NCBI GenBank assembly: GCA_003427395.1
Contig: BFEA01000394.1
Location: 354,481-412,690, forward strand
Direction of reading: 5' to 3'
DNA length: 58,210 bases
Origin: Chara braunii
Taxonomy: Eukaryota; Streptophyta; Charophyceae; Charales; Characeae
Part shown: positions 1 through 9,437 of the stretch, one piece after another
Position numbering within the stretch: the first letter of the stretch is position 1
How the letters are laid out: each line of letters begins with the position of its first letter
Translations under genes and position numbers: made by a program
Notes under the pieces: generated by a model
Databases searched by the model: none
Told to the model about the DNA's origin: nothing
The model's input: only the letters and a program-made list of their open reading frames with translations

Positions 1-671
1 CCCTTGCACCCCCGGCCCCACACCCCGGCACCCCCGCCCCCGCACCAGTGGTGGGTGTGGCCCCGGTGGGGGGTCCAGGGAGGGGTAAAAATCATTTTTT
101 TTAATTTTTGGCCAAAGGGGGCAGACCCGCAACAATGAGCAGAAGTGCACGAGGACGATGACGAGCAGGACAACTAGGACGAGACAGGGTAACATCAACT
201 CCCTGACATGGTCAGTCATGCAAGTGCTTGCAGAGCAAAGTGGAAGGCAGTGTCGACAGTGTGGCTTTGGCATTGTGGGTTGGCACGCATGCTCCTGCCT
301 GATTTTCCATTGCCTTGTAGTACACACGACACCACTCATGTTCGCACAGCTAACCCAACAAACCACCACCCACACCTTCCCAACCCCGGCCCTTCCCCTC
401 CCTCCGCACGAACGTTAAAATTTTGAAAACAGTGACCTCGCAATGGACTTGCTTAGTGCGGCAACGGCCTGAGATGCCCGTGGTACCGCAGCTGGGACAA
501 TGACCTAAATTGACTGGGGTACCACTGCTTTCCCCGGCCACCAGCAACGGACTGTATGCTGTTCTTCGAATGGCCGCCAACAAAAAATAGCCATGATCCA
601 GGAACAGACGAAAATGTGCAAAAAGCAAAAAAGTAAGAATAAAAATACCCGGTTTCCGCCGCTGTCCGAAG
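1..671. other. C-rich start and anonymous DNA, no gene
   Basis: The first ~60 bases are C-rich imperfect CCCCGCACC-like DNA. The rest contains only short open frames in every frame with no recognisable protein. No gene is supported. Confidence 0.5.
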
Positions 672-762
672 GGTGCGCTCTTGAACTCAAGTCACCTCCG
701 AGAGAGGACTTGAATTCAAGGGCGATTTCGGCTGTGTCGCCCTTGAGTTTCAAGGGCGCACC
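672..762. repeat. 91-bp imperfect inverted repeat
   Basis: The left arm at 672-691 begins GGTGCGC and ends with TTGAACTCAAG. The right arm at 742-762 begins CTTGAGTTTCAAG and ends GCGCACC. The two arms are near reverse complements, and a smaller palindrome, CTTGAATTCAAG, lies between them. The CTTGAACTCAAG motif occurs again near 838-849. It may be a fold-back element remnant; no target duplication was identified. Confidence 0.5.
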
Positions 763-1199
763 TTTGGGATGCCAAAAAGTGAAAACAAAGAGGGTCGCTC
801 TAAGGGGGCGTGGAACGATGAGTTTTTGCTTCGGTCTTGAACTCAAGTGGTATGGAACGAGGGCCTGATGGCTTGTTACATTCTTAGGACTGGAAGTCAG
901 CAGTACCGACCTCCGCAGGCGGAAGACTGTAAGCTAAGCTGGCTGACGCTGTCAGATAACCCGGGTTGAAATGTGAGGTCCCGGCCTCGAGTTGTCATTT
1001 GGAAAAGGTGACAAAAAAATAAATAAAAAAATCGATGAGTAGGAGGGAGGCCGTGGTGGAGAGAGGCCCTACCTATGCCATGATCTTCCTGCCTGTAGAC
1101 GACAAGGTGATGCAGATCTGGAGCTGACCTGGAAGGGGAAATATTTGCCGGAAGCAAAGAAAGAAACGGAGGCAGGGTTGGCTTCGCCGCTCCGGGCGA
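763..1199. other. Anonymous DNA, no gene
   Basis: Apart from the short CTTGAACTCAAG palindrome near 838-849, no coding, RNA or structured repeat signal was found in this stretch. Confidence 0.4.
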
Positions 1200-1286
1200 A
1201 GGTCCCACCTACCTGTATTCTGTATCGTCGGCCGTCTATTACAGAGATCTACGGTCACGATCTACGAAACCCAGGAAGTGGGATCT
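1200..1286. mobile_element. 87-bp micro-MITE, copy 1 (diverged)
   Basis: The segment begins AGGTCCCAC and ends GTGGGATCT, which are inverted termini. Its interior shares GGCCGT and TCTACGGTCA blocks, in the same order and spacing, with the elements at 2014-2100 and 14021-14106. No open frame is present, so it would be non-autonomous. Family assignment within DNA transposons is not possible from this sequence. Confidence 0.6.
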
Positions 1287-1405
1287 CACCTGAATCTGGA
1301 TGTGTTTTATGCATGCAGGAAAGCAGATCAATCCCGATTTTCTGCACCTTTCTGTAAAAACGTGTCCAGAACCGGGGGCAAAATTCAACCCTCTTTGCTT
1401 CGCTT
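1287..1405. repeat. Diverged fragment of the ~160-bp fold-back element
   Basis: The blocks CTGAATCTGGATGTG, GCAGATCAATCCCGATTTTC and ACGTGTCCAGAACCG match the interior of the elements at 1769-1928 and 2187-2345. The outer ends are degraded. It directly abuts micro-MITE copy 1. Confidence 0.5.
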
Positions 1406-1438
1406 GTGCGACCTCGCCCCGGCGTAGGAACGCCTTCT

Positions 1439-1469
1439 TCTTTTTTTTTTTTTTTTTTTTGGGGGGGGG
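1439..1469. repeat. Poly(T) followed by poly(G)
   Basis: A T-run of about 20 is followed by a G-run of about 9. It is simple-sequence DNA and prone to sequencing error. Confidence 0.8.
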
Positions 1470-1768
1470 AAATTCTTCCCTTCTATATTCTTCTCGCAAC
1501 TTCTTGCCTTTCACTACCTACCGACCCCTAAGGCTATCTATAGCCTTCTTTCCTTCCTTCTATATAATAATGTAATACAATTTGCCTTGCAAAAGCAAAG
1601 CATAACCCCCCAGCCGAACCGGTGCCTTGTCTCTGGTAAAATTACATGGGAGGTTCACTATGATGCTATGCTAACTACCAGTCTGGTTTTTTTTTTTTTT
1701 TTTTTTCCCTACCAGTCTGTTCTGACCGTGACCCTTCCAACCATCCACCACCAGCAGCACCAGGGCCC

Positions 1769-1928
1769 AGGTCCCACACTAGCAAAGAGGATTGGATTAA
1801 GTTCCCGAATCTGGACCTGTTGTAAGCAGAGATGCAGAAAAGCAGTTCAATCTCGATTTTCTGCACGTTTCGACAATCACGTCCAGAGTCAGGCATTCAA
1901 TCCAAATCCTCTTTTCTAGTGGGACCCT
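1769..1928. mobile_element. ~160-bp palindromic MITE, copy 1
   Basis: The left end reads AGGTCCCACACTAG and continues into AAAGAGGATTGGATT. The right end is nearly the reverse complement, with AATCCAAATCCTC followed by TAGTGGGACCCT. The outermost AGGTCCCAC is shared with the 87-bp micro-MITE, so the two appear to be size classes of one family. There is no coding capacity. Confidence 0.6.
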
Positions 1929-1931
1929 CGC

Positions 1932-2000
1932 CCCAGCCCCAGCCCCAGCCCCAGCCCCAGCCCCAGCCCCAGCACCAGCACCAGCACCAGCACCAGCATG
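1932..2000. repeat. Hexanucleotide minisatellite (CCCCAG)n then (CACCAG)n
   Basis: About seven CCCCAG units run into about five CACCAG units. The same hexamer recurs directly after the second 160-bp element (2349-2375), so the repeat tract is associated with the element end. The PQ/HQ peptides it could encode are not evidence of a gene. Confidence 0.85.
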
Positions 2001-2013
2001 CCGTACAGGGGCA

Positions 2014-2100
2014 AGGTCCCACTTGCGCAGATTAGGAGATTTCGGCCGTTCGTATTTGCTATCTACGGTCAGTATCTTTTAATTCGTGCAGGTGGGACCT
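2014..2100. mobile_element. 87-bp micro-MITE, copy 2
   Basis: The termini are AGGTCCCACTTGC and the inverted GCAGGTGGGACCT. The interior carries GAGATTTCGGCCGTT and GCTATCTACGGTCAGTATCT. The copy at 14021-14106 is the reverse complement of this one with only a handful of differences by eye. Confidence 0.75.
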
Positions 2101-2186
2101 ACCGTCTTCCCCCGAACATAACGCACCCTAAAAATGAATGTATACAAGGTATATTCGGCCAGATACAGCAAATCCTCTTTTCTACC

Positions 2187-2345
2187 CACTGGCAAAGAGG
2201 ATTGGATTAAGTTCCCGAATCTGGACGTGTTGTAAGCAGAGATGCGGAAAAGCAGTTCAATCTCGATTTTCTGCACGTTTCCACAATCACGTCCCGAGTC
2301 AGGCATTCAATCCAAATCCTCTTTTCTACCTAGCTAGTGGGACCC
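2187..2345. mobile_element. ~160-bp palindromic MITE, copy 2
   Basis: This repeats the 1769-1928 element, including AAAGAGGATTGGATT near the left end and AATCCAAATCCTC plus TAGTGGGACCCT at the right. The left AGGTCCCAC terminus is missing or replaced, so the copy is truncated or nested. Confidence 0.6.
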
Positions 2346-2399
2346 TCGCCCCAGCACCAGCACCAGCACCAGCATGCCGTCCAGGAGCAGGCGCCGAGG

Positions 2400-2860
2400 G
2401 CCTCGGTCAGGCTTGGAGTGAGCGACGGGAAAATGGCGGGGCGGTTGCGAATTTGGCCCTGAGCGGCAAGCGGACTGAGCGACGGAAGGTTGGGCGGGTA
2501 GCGCGCGGGGCGGCGCTGCGCTTCGCTGTCGATCGCGCCCGCGCGATCTCCCACGCTCTACCCGCGCGCAATGGGAGTCCAAACCTGGATGCTCTGAGGT
2601 ATGAAAAGAGGTGAAGCGAGTCAAGACGTGCCACGTGTGCACGCAAAGTGCACCCCATTGGCGGGGCAGTACTCCCTTCCAGCTCCCTTCCAGCTTGCGT
2701 TGAGCATCGAACTTGGCTGCTGCTGCTGACCAACTTTCATCTCGCTGCTGCCCGCGTACCTGTTTGCCCTCGGATGCCTCGCGAGGGGAATGCGAGACGG
2801 CACGTCTAAGGTGCCAGTTGCGTCCACGTGGCGGTCTGTCATCGGTCCACGTGGCTTTGG
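2400..2860. other. GC-rich stretch, no gene assigned
   Basis: This is GC-rich DNA with overlapping open frames on both strands (for example 2138-2614 plus and 2407-2733 minus) typical of stop-poor GC-rich sequence. None resembles a known family. Confidence 0.35.
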
Positions 2861-2865
2861 TGTGT

Positions 2866-3200
2866 GCTCAGGAGTGAGGATATCGTTAGGCGGCGGGGCA
2901 AACCTTGATAGGCGCGTTGATGGTGCACACTGCTTCCTCTCATCTCTCGATCGCGTGCCCCGTCGATTTGATTGTCTTGATTGACGGCGGCGGCGTACAC
3001 TCAAGGAGTTACCAATCAATCAGGTGCTGGCTGTAACGAGTACTTAGGAGTGAGGCTATTGTCGGACGGTGGCGCAAAAGCCCTGATGGGCGTTGATGTC
3101 ATACGCTGGTTCCTCTCATCTGTGTCGCGTGCCCCGTCGACTTGCTTGCCGTGATTGACGGCGGCTTCTCAAGGAGTCACCAATCAATCAATCAGGTGCG
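2866..3200. repeat. Tandem duplication, ~172-bp period
   Basis: Two copies both run from an AGGAGTGAGG block through GCGTGCCCCGTCGA and TGATTGACGGCGGC to a CAATCAATCAGG block. They occupy about 2866-3022 and 3039-3200. The copies differ by scattered substitutions and small indels. Function is unknown. Confidence 0.75.
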
Positions 3201-3204
3201 GTGC

Positions 3205-3400
3205 AGAACTCTCCTCCTGCTCTTCCTGTTTGTCCTCCGGATGGTCTTACAATTCGCCTATGGTCTCCCCATCTTCACGTACTTGTGCTTCTTGTCTTGT
3301 CTTCATCAGCAGATTACCCTCCTCTTTCTGCTTGTCCTCCGGCTGGTCTTACAATTCGCCTGTGGTCTCCCCATCTTCACGTACTTTAGCTTCTTGTCTT
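3205..3400. repeat. Tandem duplication, 102-bp period
   Basis: The block GGTCTTACAATTCGCCT followed by GGTCTCCCCATCTTCACGTA occurs twice with a 102-bp offset. The period is a multiple of three, so several frames stay open across both copies. No family is recognised. Confidence 0.75.
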
Positions 3401-3584
3401 GTCGTCATCATGTTCTTGTTGTTCTCGCGCCGTGTCTTTCTCACGGAGGGGTTGATTGAGTCCGGTACAGGTTGTCCTCTCTCTTTCGCTCTCCCCCCTT
3501 CTTTATCCTCCATCCAGCTACCTCATCACCTAACCTTCACCATCCTCAGCATCCACTCCTCGCCGTCTACTTCACACATCTCGC

Positions 3585-3860
3585 GCGGCTTTTGTTTCTG
3601 CTTCATGCTTGTTTGTCTTGCGTCCTCTCATATAAGCACGACTCCCTCCCCTCCCTTCCTCTCCCTTCTCTTCCCCTCCCCTTCCTGCTTTTTACGGATG
3701 GATTGATAGCATGTGATCACTTTGATGGGTATTGGATATTGCGGCTTTTGTTTCTGCTTCGTGCCTCTGTCTCTTTGTCTTGCGTCCGCTCTATAAGCAC
3801 GACTCCCTCCCCTCCCTTCCCCTCCCCTCCCTTTCGTGCTTCTTACGGATGGATTGATTG
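3585..3860. repeat. Tandem duplication, 156-bp period
   Basis: GCGGCTTTTGTTTCTGCTTC and TATAAGCACGACTCCCTCCC are repeated at the same offset, each followed by ACGGATGGATTGAT. The sequence between is CT-rich. Confidence 0.75.
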
Positions 3861-3904
3861 ATAGAATGATCTCTTTGATGGATACTGGATATTGGCATGT
3901 CTCT

Positions 3905-4275
3905 CCACGTGGCATAGGATGATTGCTTCGGTGGATTTTGTGGCGTCTTTCTTCACGTGGCACGTGATGATCGGTTCGATAGTTTTTGGCATTTATCTGA
4001 CGGTGGCATACGATGATCGGTTCGGTAGATTTTGGTATTTCTCCGTGCGCCATATGATGATTGCTTCGATGGATTTGGCGTTGGCGTCTGTCCAGGTGGA
4101 GATGATTGCTTCGACTGATTTCGGCATCTCTCTCCTGCACGTGGCATACGACGATGGCTGAGATGTTGTTGGCATGTGGAGATGATCTCTTCGATGAAAT
4201 TTGGCATGTCTCTCTATGTTGCATACCATGATGGCTGAGATTGATGTGGCATGTCTCCATGTGGCATAGGAGGAT
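3905..4275. repeat. ~46-bp minisatellite, about eight degenerate units
   Basis: Units start near GTGGCAT or GTGGAGATGAT, continue with GATTGCTTCGATGGATTT-like sequence, and end TGGCATGTCTCTC-like. Individual units range from about 35 to 48 bp. There is no sign of conserved reading frame. Confidence 0.7.
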
Positions 4276-4639
4276 AATTGTGATGGACGTGACTAAACGC
4301 TCTTCGGGATGTCTCTTCTCTGCCGTTTATCATCGTGTTTTGTTTTGTTTGTTGTGTGACTGTTCGGTCCCTCCCTTCTCATCTTCCATCTTCACTCTGC
4401 GCTTCTCCCTCCTTTTCGTCTCATGATCTTCCTCCTTTACGGGTCTGTTTCATCATTCTCGTACTTCTGTCGCTCCTCTTTTCTCTCTTCTTTCTTGGGG
4501 TGTTTTCTCCTCTCCCTCTTCTTGCTTATCTCACCTTTCATCAGTTTCGTCCTGTGTTGTGGAATCTCTTGCTCCGTCGTTTGCCAGGAAGAAGAGCTGG
4601 ATGAGCCCTTCCGTACGCTATTTCGATCAAGTATACAAA

Positions 4640-4855
4640 GACGTCGAAACTTGAGGAAGGCTTAGCCGTCGGCCATTTGTTGAAAACCTCTCGAGACGAG
4701 AACAGTACGAAATTGGAAAAACAGTTGACTTGATGGTATACCACTTCGTGTTTTCCCAATTTCGTCGATTTGTTGTTGCGCGAGGAAAAGACCTCTCGAG
4801 ACGAGAAGAGTTGGAAATTGGAAAAAGACGGAGTGGTATATCATCAAGTTGAACC
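4640..4855. repeat. Direct plus inverted duplication around CTCTCGAGACGAGA
   Basis: ACCTCTCGAGACGAGAA occurs at about 4686 and 4791 in direct orientation. The intervening GATGGTATACCACTTCGTG block is the inverse of GGAGTGGTATATCATCAAG at about 4831. It appears to be a fold-back sequence that was partially duplicated. Confidence 0.6.
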
Positions 4856-4862
4856 TCACCCC

Positions 4863-4863
<1 letters not shown>

Positions 4864-4908
<45 letters not shown>

Positions 4909-5031
4909 GAGAGAGGGCGGTTTTCTGGTGTCGTCAATGCATTTACAGCATGCCACGGCCGAAAAGGGGGGGGGGGGTGATGATGTTTTTGTATATTCTT
5001 TCGGATGGGCCTTCGTGCGGACAGAGTAGGG

Positions 5032-5123
<92 letters not shown>

Positions 5124-5124
5124 N

Positions 5125-5191
<67 letters not shown>

Positions 5192-5310
5192 CGGTTTTTC
5201 TGGTGACGTCAATGCGTTTACAGCGTGCCACGGTCGAAAAGTGGGGGGGGGGGGGATGATGTTCTTGTATATTCTTTCGTATGGGGCTTCGTGCGGACGG
5301 AGTAGGTAGC
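4864..5310. repeat. GA microsatellites inside a ~270-bp tandem duplication
   Basis: (GA)n lies at 4864-4914 and 5054-5189. Each is followed by a copy of a ~115-bp block (GGCGGTTTT, GTCAATGC, GCCACGG, a G-run, TGATGTT, TTGTATATTCTTTCG). An ambiguous base lies at 5124 inside the second GA tract. Open frames here encode only SL or ER dipeptides and are not genes. Confidence 0.85.
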
Positions 5311-5475
5311 AGCTTCACTTGAGATATTTTAGAGACGATTTGTGTTGTTTGGGAAAAGAGATCGTTTGATCATTGATCGGCTACGTTATCGAAGGCCTTG
5401 AGAACGTTATCGAAGGCCTTGAGATATCATCGTGAAACTGACTGGCCCGTCGTAATTGTGGAATTCCGTTCGTCT

Positions 5476-5552
5476 ACGTCCATCTGGATTTGAACTCGGT
5501 CTGTATTTCAACATTTTGTGGGTGTAGCAACTGAGCTATCTAGGCGGGTCCG
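5476..5552 (-). repeat. tRNA-derived SINE head, copy 1
   Basis: Read on the minus strand, a pol III A-box-like TAGATAGCTCAGTTG is followed about 30 nt later by a B-box-like GAGTTCAAATCC, a tRNA promoter layout. The cloverleaf is too degraded to call a working tRNA. A second copy with the same intervening sequence (TGAAATACAGAC) lies at 17690-17785, which supports a dispersed SINE rather than a chance match. Confidence 0.5.
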
Positions 5553-5994
5553 TCTTTCCTGGGTCCGTTTTTGGCCGTGTATTTCTACGGCGACCCGACC
5601 CATTGTAGGAGTCTGCTGCGAATCATACGTCCTGGAAGGATGATGTTGATTCCAAGGTGTGAAATGGCGTTGCTGGAGTGCGGATTGTGATGGTTTTCGG
5701 GGTCCTGATGAACTGAAGATGATTTTGAGTTATTTGGTAGTCGTCATTTGTTTGTGTTTTTTTAAAGATGGCAGGTTTTTACAGATTCATGCGTGTCATC
5801 CTTCATGCGTGTAATCCCTGCGCAGAGGCGATGCTGTATAGCTTCAATTTTAACTGATGTCCCGAAGAGCTGGTCGTGGTTTTAAGAGGAGACGCTGATG
5901 CTGATTATGGTGGTTGATGGGATCTATATGGAACCGTTTATGTGACTCTGGGAATTGGAATGATGACTGCTTGATTGGACTTTATATTTTATAG
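5553..5994. other. Anonymous DNA, no gene
   Basis: No open frame, repeat or RNA signal was recognised in this stretch. Confidence 0.4.
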
Positions 5995-6300
5995 TTTTAT
6001 GAAATCGATTATAGAAAATGAGCTTGGTTTTCCGCATGGTAGTATGTGTGCCAGCTGATGGAGAAGGCAATGAATGGTTGGCTTGGGACAGCAAGAAATG
6101 TATCAGTACATACCATTGGACTGAGATGACTGCTTTGTTGAACTGATAACGTACTGTGTAGTGTTATGAAATCCATTATCGAAAATGAGCTTCGAATGGT
6201 TTGCTTGGCTTGGAACAGCAAGAAATGTAATAGTACACGATTCGATGCCTCAGGGCAGAGGTGATGCCTTAGGGTAGAGGTGATGCCTTTGGGTAGGAAA
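5995..6300. repeat. Tandem duplication (~172 bp) and 19-bp triplication
   Basis: TTATGAAATC followed by GATTATAGAAAATGAGCTT-like sequence and ACAGCAAGAAATGTA occurs twice about 172 bp apart. A 19-bp unit beginning GATGCCT is then repeated three times at 6244-6300. Confidence 0.7.
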
Positions 6301-6404
6301 TTATCAACGATGGGGTGGGCTTCGTGACCGATGGTATGACGGTGTGAAAAGCATGCAGGTACTGCATCTGGAAGTAGGCGACAACCAATAATCGTTGCAC
6401 TATT

Positions 6405-6960
6405 GAGATCTCCCTCTTTCTTTCCTTTTCTTCCTCTCATCCTATCTCCATCTCTCCCTCTCCGTCTCTTCCTGTCTCTCCCTCTTTCTCTCCCTGTCTC
6501 CCTGTATCCTATCTCCCTGTCTTCCTGTATCCTATCTCCCTGTCTCCCTGTATCCTATTTCCCTGTCTCCCTCTCTGTCTCTCGCTCCACCTCTACCTCA
6601 CTTCCGCTCGCATCTGCTCGCTCTTTCGAGATACTGTCTTTTCATCCCCCTAGTCCCTCTCTCCTCTCGCCCTCGGTTTTTAATCTGTCACCGCTGTCGC
6701 CGTCTCCCTGTCAATCCGTCTCTCGACTCCCTCTTTGGTCCCTCTTCCTCTCCCTCTGTTTCCCCGCACGTCCTCTCCCTCGCAATCCCCCTTGCTCACC
6801 CACACGTCCCTTCCCCCCATCGTCTCCCCCACACCTCCCCTCCCCGGTTATCTCTCGTGCTAACCCACTCTTCCGTACTCGTCTCTCCCTCCGTTTCCCT
6901 CCCTCGCTCTCCTGTCCTGGCCCCTCCTGTCGCCCTCTCCCTCGCTCTCTCTCTCTTCTG
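6405..6960. repeat. 550-bp pyrimidine-rich tract 5' of actin
   Basis: The plus strand is almost entirely C and T over about 550 bp, with an internal repeat built on CTCCCTGTATCCTATCTCC. The open frame across it (6403-6981) gives only a Ser/Pro/Leu-rich low-complexity product and is not called as a gene. Such tracts can adopt triplex structure and are common near plant promoters; a role in actin expression is inference. Confidence 0.8.
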
Positions 6961-7078
6961 ATTATCGTTGTGCTCGATTAACTAACCAATCAATTAATCC
7001 ATTTGTGGAGGCAATGAATTTGGGAGATCTTGGTTGCTGCTCTCTGACGAACGTGTCTTTATTTTCACTGATGTACAG

Positions 7079-7268
7079 GTTTTGCTCGACCAGGCTGGGC
7101 GGTCTCTGTGGCGCGCAGCTACTTATGATACGTGACCGGGAATTCACTTGACTCGTGTATGTGCAACTCCACACCGGCATACTCGGCGCCCGTTTGTGCG
7201 CAAAACCCTCTCTCGTCGTCGTGTGCCTGCCTCTGTCCTTTGATTGCCAGTTTGATCTCTTTTTGCAG
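7079..7268 (+). promoter_or_regulatory. Probable 5'UTR leader intron of the actin gene
   Basis: A strong 3' splice site, a T-rich tract ending TTTTTGCAG at 7268, lies 26 bp before the actin ATG. Plant actin genes characteristically carry a leader intron close to the start codon. A possible donor is CAG/GTTTTG at 7079, but other donors are possible and the left boundary is uncertain. Confidence 0.45.
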
Positions 7269-7294
7269 ACTCAGAGAAAGGGAGAAAGGGAGCC

Positions 7295-8110
7295 ATGGCT
7301 GACGAAGAGGTTTCTGCTCTCGTTTGCGACAATGGTTCGGGTATGGTGAAGGCTGGGTTCGCTGGTGATGATGCCCCTCGCGCTGTTTTTCCCAGCATCG
7401 TCGGTCGGCCGCGTCATCAAGGCGTCATGGTGGGTATGGGCCAGAAGGACGCTTACGTGGGAGACGAGGCTCAATCGAAGAGGGGTATCCTGACTCTGAA
7501 GTACCCTATCGAGCACGGCATTGTCACTAATTGGGACGATATGGAGAAGATCTGGCACCACACCTTCTACAACGAGCTTCGTGTTGCACCGGAGGAGCAC
7601 CCTGTGCTCCTCACGGAGGCCCCTCTCAATCCCAAAGCCAATCGGGAAAAGATGACCCAGATCATGTTCGAGACGTTCAACGCCCCGGCGGTTTATGTGG
7701 CCATCCAGGCAGTTCTGTCGTTATACGCAAGCGGTCGCACGACGGGTATCGTCCTCGACTCTGGCGACGGCGTGACGCACACTGTGCCCATCTACGAGGG
7801 CTTCGCTCTGCCGCACGCCATCTTGCGTCTCGATCTTGCCGGTCGGGATCTCACCGACTACATGATGAAGATCCTCACAGAGCGCGGGTACTCTTTTACG
7901 ACCAGTGCGGAGCGGGAAATTGTACGTGATATCAAGGAGAAGCTGGCCTACGTGGCCGTGGATTTTGAACAAGAGCAGTCCACTGGCTCCCATAGCTCCT
8001 CTCTGGAGAAGAGTTATGAGCTTCCTGATGGGCAGGTGATCACGATAGGTAGTGAGAGATTCCGCTGCCCTGAAGTGCTCTTCAATCCCGCCTTGATTGG
8101 GATGGAATCT

Positions 8111-8151
<41 letters not shown>

Positions 8152-8425
8152 CGACGTGGATATCAGGAAAGATCTGTATGGGAACATAGTCTTGAGTGGA
8201 GGGTCTACTATGTTCTCGGGCATTGGCGACCGCATGAGCAAGGAGATTACAGCGTTGGCGCCTAGTACGATCAAGATCAAGGTGGTCGCCCCGCCGGAAC
8301 GCAAGTACAGCGTCTGGATCGGGGGATCGATCCTTGCCTCGCTCAGCACTTTCCAACAGATGTGGATTTCCAAAGCCGAATACGATGAGGCTGGACCTTC
8401 TATCGTGCATCGCAAGTGCTTCTGA
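7295..8425 (+). CDS. Actin, single coding exon
   Basis: The 376-residue product is full-length actin, the ATP-binding subunit of microfilaments in the cytoplasm. Visible hallmarks are the nucleotide-binding [10 protein letters not shown] (residues 12-21), actin signature [11 protein letters not shown] (54-64), [13 protein letters not shown] (105-117), the phosphate loop [11 protein letters not shown] (155-165), WISKAEYDE (357-365) and the invariant C-terminus [14 protein letters not shown] and KAEYDE resemble plant/algal actins. The ATG sits in GAGCCATGGC, a good initiation context. The coding region has no intron, whereas land-plant actins usually have several, so it may be a lineage that lost them or an old retrocopy. 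No stop or frameshift is present and key residues are intact, so it is probably functional. Substitutions such as [20 protein letters not shown] and [11 protein letters not shown] make it somewhat divergent. Confidence 0.97.
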
Positions 8426-8720
8426 TCTTCTCTCTCTCTCTCTCTTCTTCGTTCGTGCTCTCTCTCTCTTCTTCGTCCGTGCTGTCTCTCTCTCGCCTTC
8501 GTTCGTGCTGAAACCGACACCTATATTGGTTGATTGATTGATTGATTGATTAATCTACTTTGTCATTCATTGGTCATTTCCAACCGGCTCTCTCTCTCTC
8601 TCTCTTTTCTCCCCCCGTCTTTCGTGCTGAAACCGACACCTATATTGGTTGATTGATTGATTGATTGATTGATTGATTAATTTACTTTCTCATACATTGG
8701 TCATTGATTGATCAATTTCA
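8426..8720 (+). repeat. Actin 3' region: CT tracts and 119-bp tandem duplication
   Basis: Directly after the stop codon come three CT-rich blocks containing CTTCGTTCGTGCT-like motifs. A duplicated block follows (TTCGTGCTGAAACCGACACC, then TATATTGG, then GATT tetranucleotides) at 8502 and 8621. This probably lies in the 3'UTR or just beyond. No poly(A) signal is certain. Confidence 0.7.
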
Positions 8721-9050
8721 TCTAACCGGGATTAGATTATATGTAGTATGGAGTTCCATGACTACGTGTAGGTCTCTTTATTCCTCCTCCGGCGGCCGAC
8801 GTCCCTTTACTGGCACATAAATTATTGGACCTCATATACTACCAGTTCGCCCGAAGGTAAGTCGGGTCTTTTACCGTCTTTTACCGGTCTACGCGGTAAG
8901 AGTTTCACCGTCTCATGCCTGGGCCGTTAACGACCTGTGGAGGGCGCTAAGAAAATCCCCACGTGGAGGCTCTCTGTACCCTGGGAAGTTACTTTCGTTA
9001 CACTACGCTGGGGTGATCTCGTGGGTTATGATCGGTTCTTCGTAGTTTTT
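8721..9050. other. Anonymous DNA, no gene
   Basis: It contains a few short repeats (TCTTTTACCG twice near 8870) but no coding or RNA signal. Confidence 0.4.
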
Positions 9051-9415
9051 TCTATACTAACTCTTGTCTGGTTGGGTCTTTATAGGTTTTTTCTGGACTA
9101 ACTCGTCTTGTGGCTGAGTGTGTGAGCATGCCTGTGTAGGGTGTCATTCCTTCTTCGTTCCTCGACTTATACATTATTTGCCTTTTTGTCGTGGATTGGT
9201 ATTTCTGAGAGCAGACGTTATGCGCTGGATATGCGACCGGTGGCGGTTGTGGTTGGTTCTTAATAGTTTCTCTAGACTAACTCTTGTCTTGTGGTTGTGT
9301 GAGCATGTCTATGCAGGGTGTCAAATCCTTCTTCGTTCCTCGACTTATACATTATTGCCTTTGTCGTTGATTGGTATTTATTTCTGAACGCAGACGTCAT
9401 ACAGTTAGTTGGATC
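9051..9415. repeat. Tandem duplication, ~177-bp period
   Basis: GTGAGCATG, AGGGTGTCA and TTCTTCGTTCCTCGACTTAT occur in the same order in two copies, at about 9092-9270 and 9273-9415, followed each time by GATTGGTATTT and GCAGACGT. Confidence 0.75.
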
Positions 9416-9437
9416 TGCTTGCTCATCTGCTTAAGAG

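Noticed and set aside
1932-2035. Gln/Pro-rich protein from the hexamer tract
   Set aside because: Repeat-derived frame with no wider coding support.
4770-5309. Open frames of 179-218 residues over GA repeats, rich in ER or SL dipeptides
   Set aside because: They are translations of GA/CT microsatellites, open on both strands by composition.
5476-5552. Functional tRNA gene
   Set aside because: The acceptor and anticodon stems do not pair well and a diverged second copy exists, so a SINE head is the better reading.
6403-6981. 192-residue Ser/Pro/Leu-rich protein
   Set aside because: It is a direct consequence of the pyrimidine tract, with no domain or conserved start context.
7295-8425. Actin as a degraded pseudogene
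   Set aside because: The frame is complete at 376 residues, all nucleotide-binding and signature motifs are intact, and a start context and leader acceptor are present.
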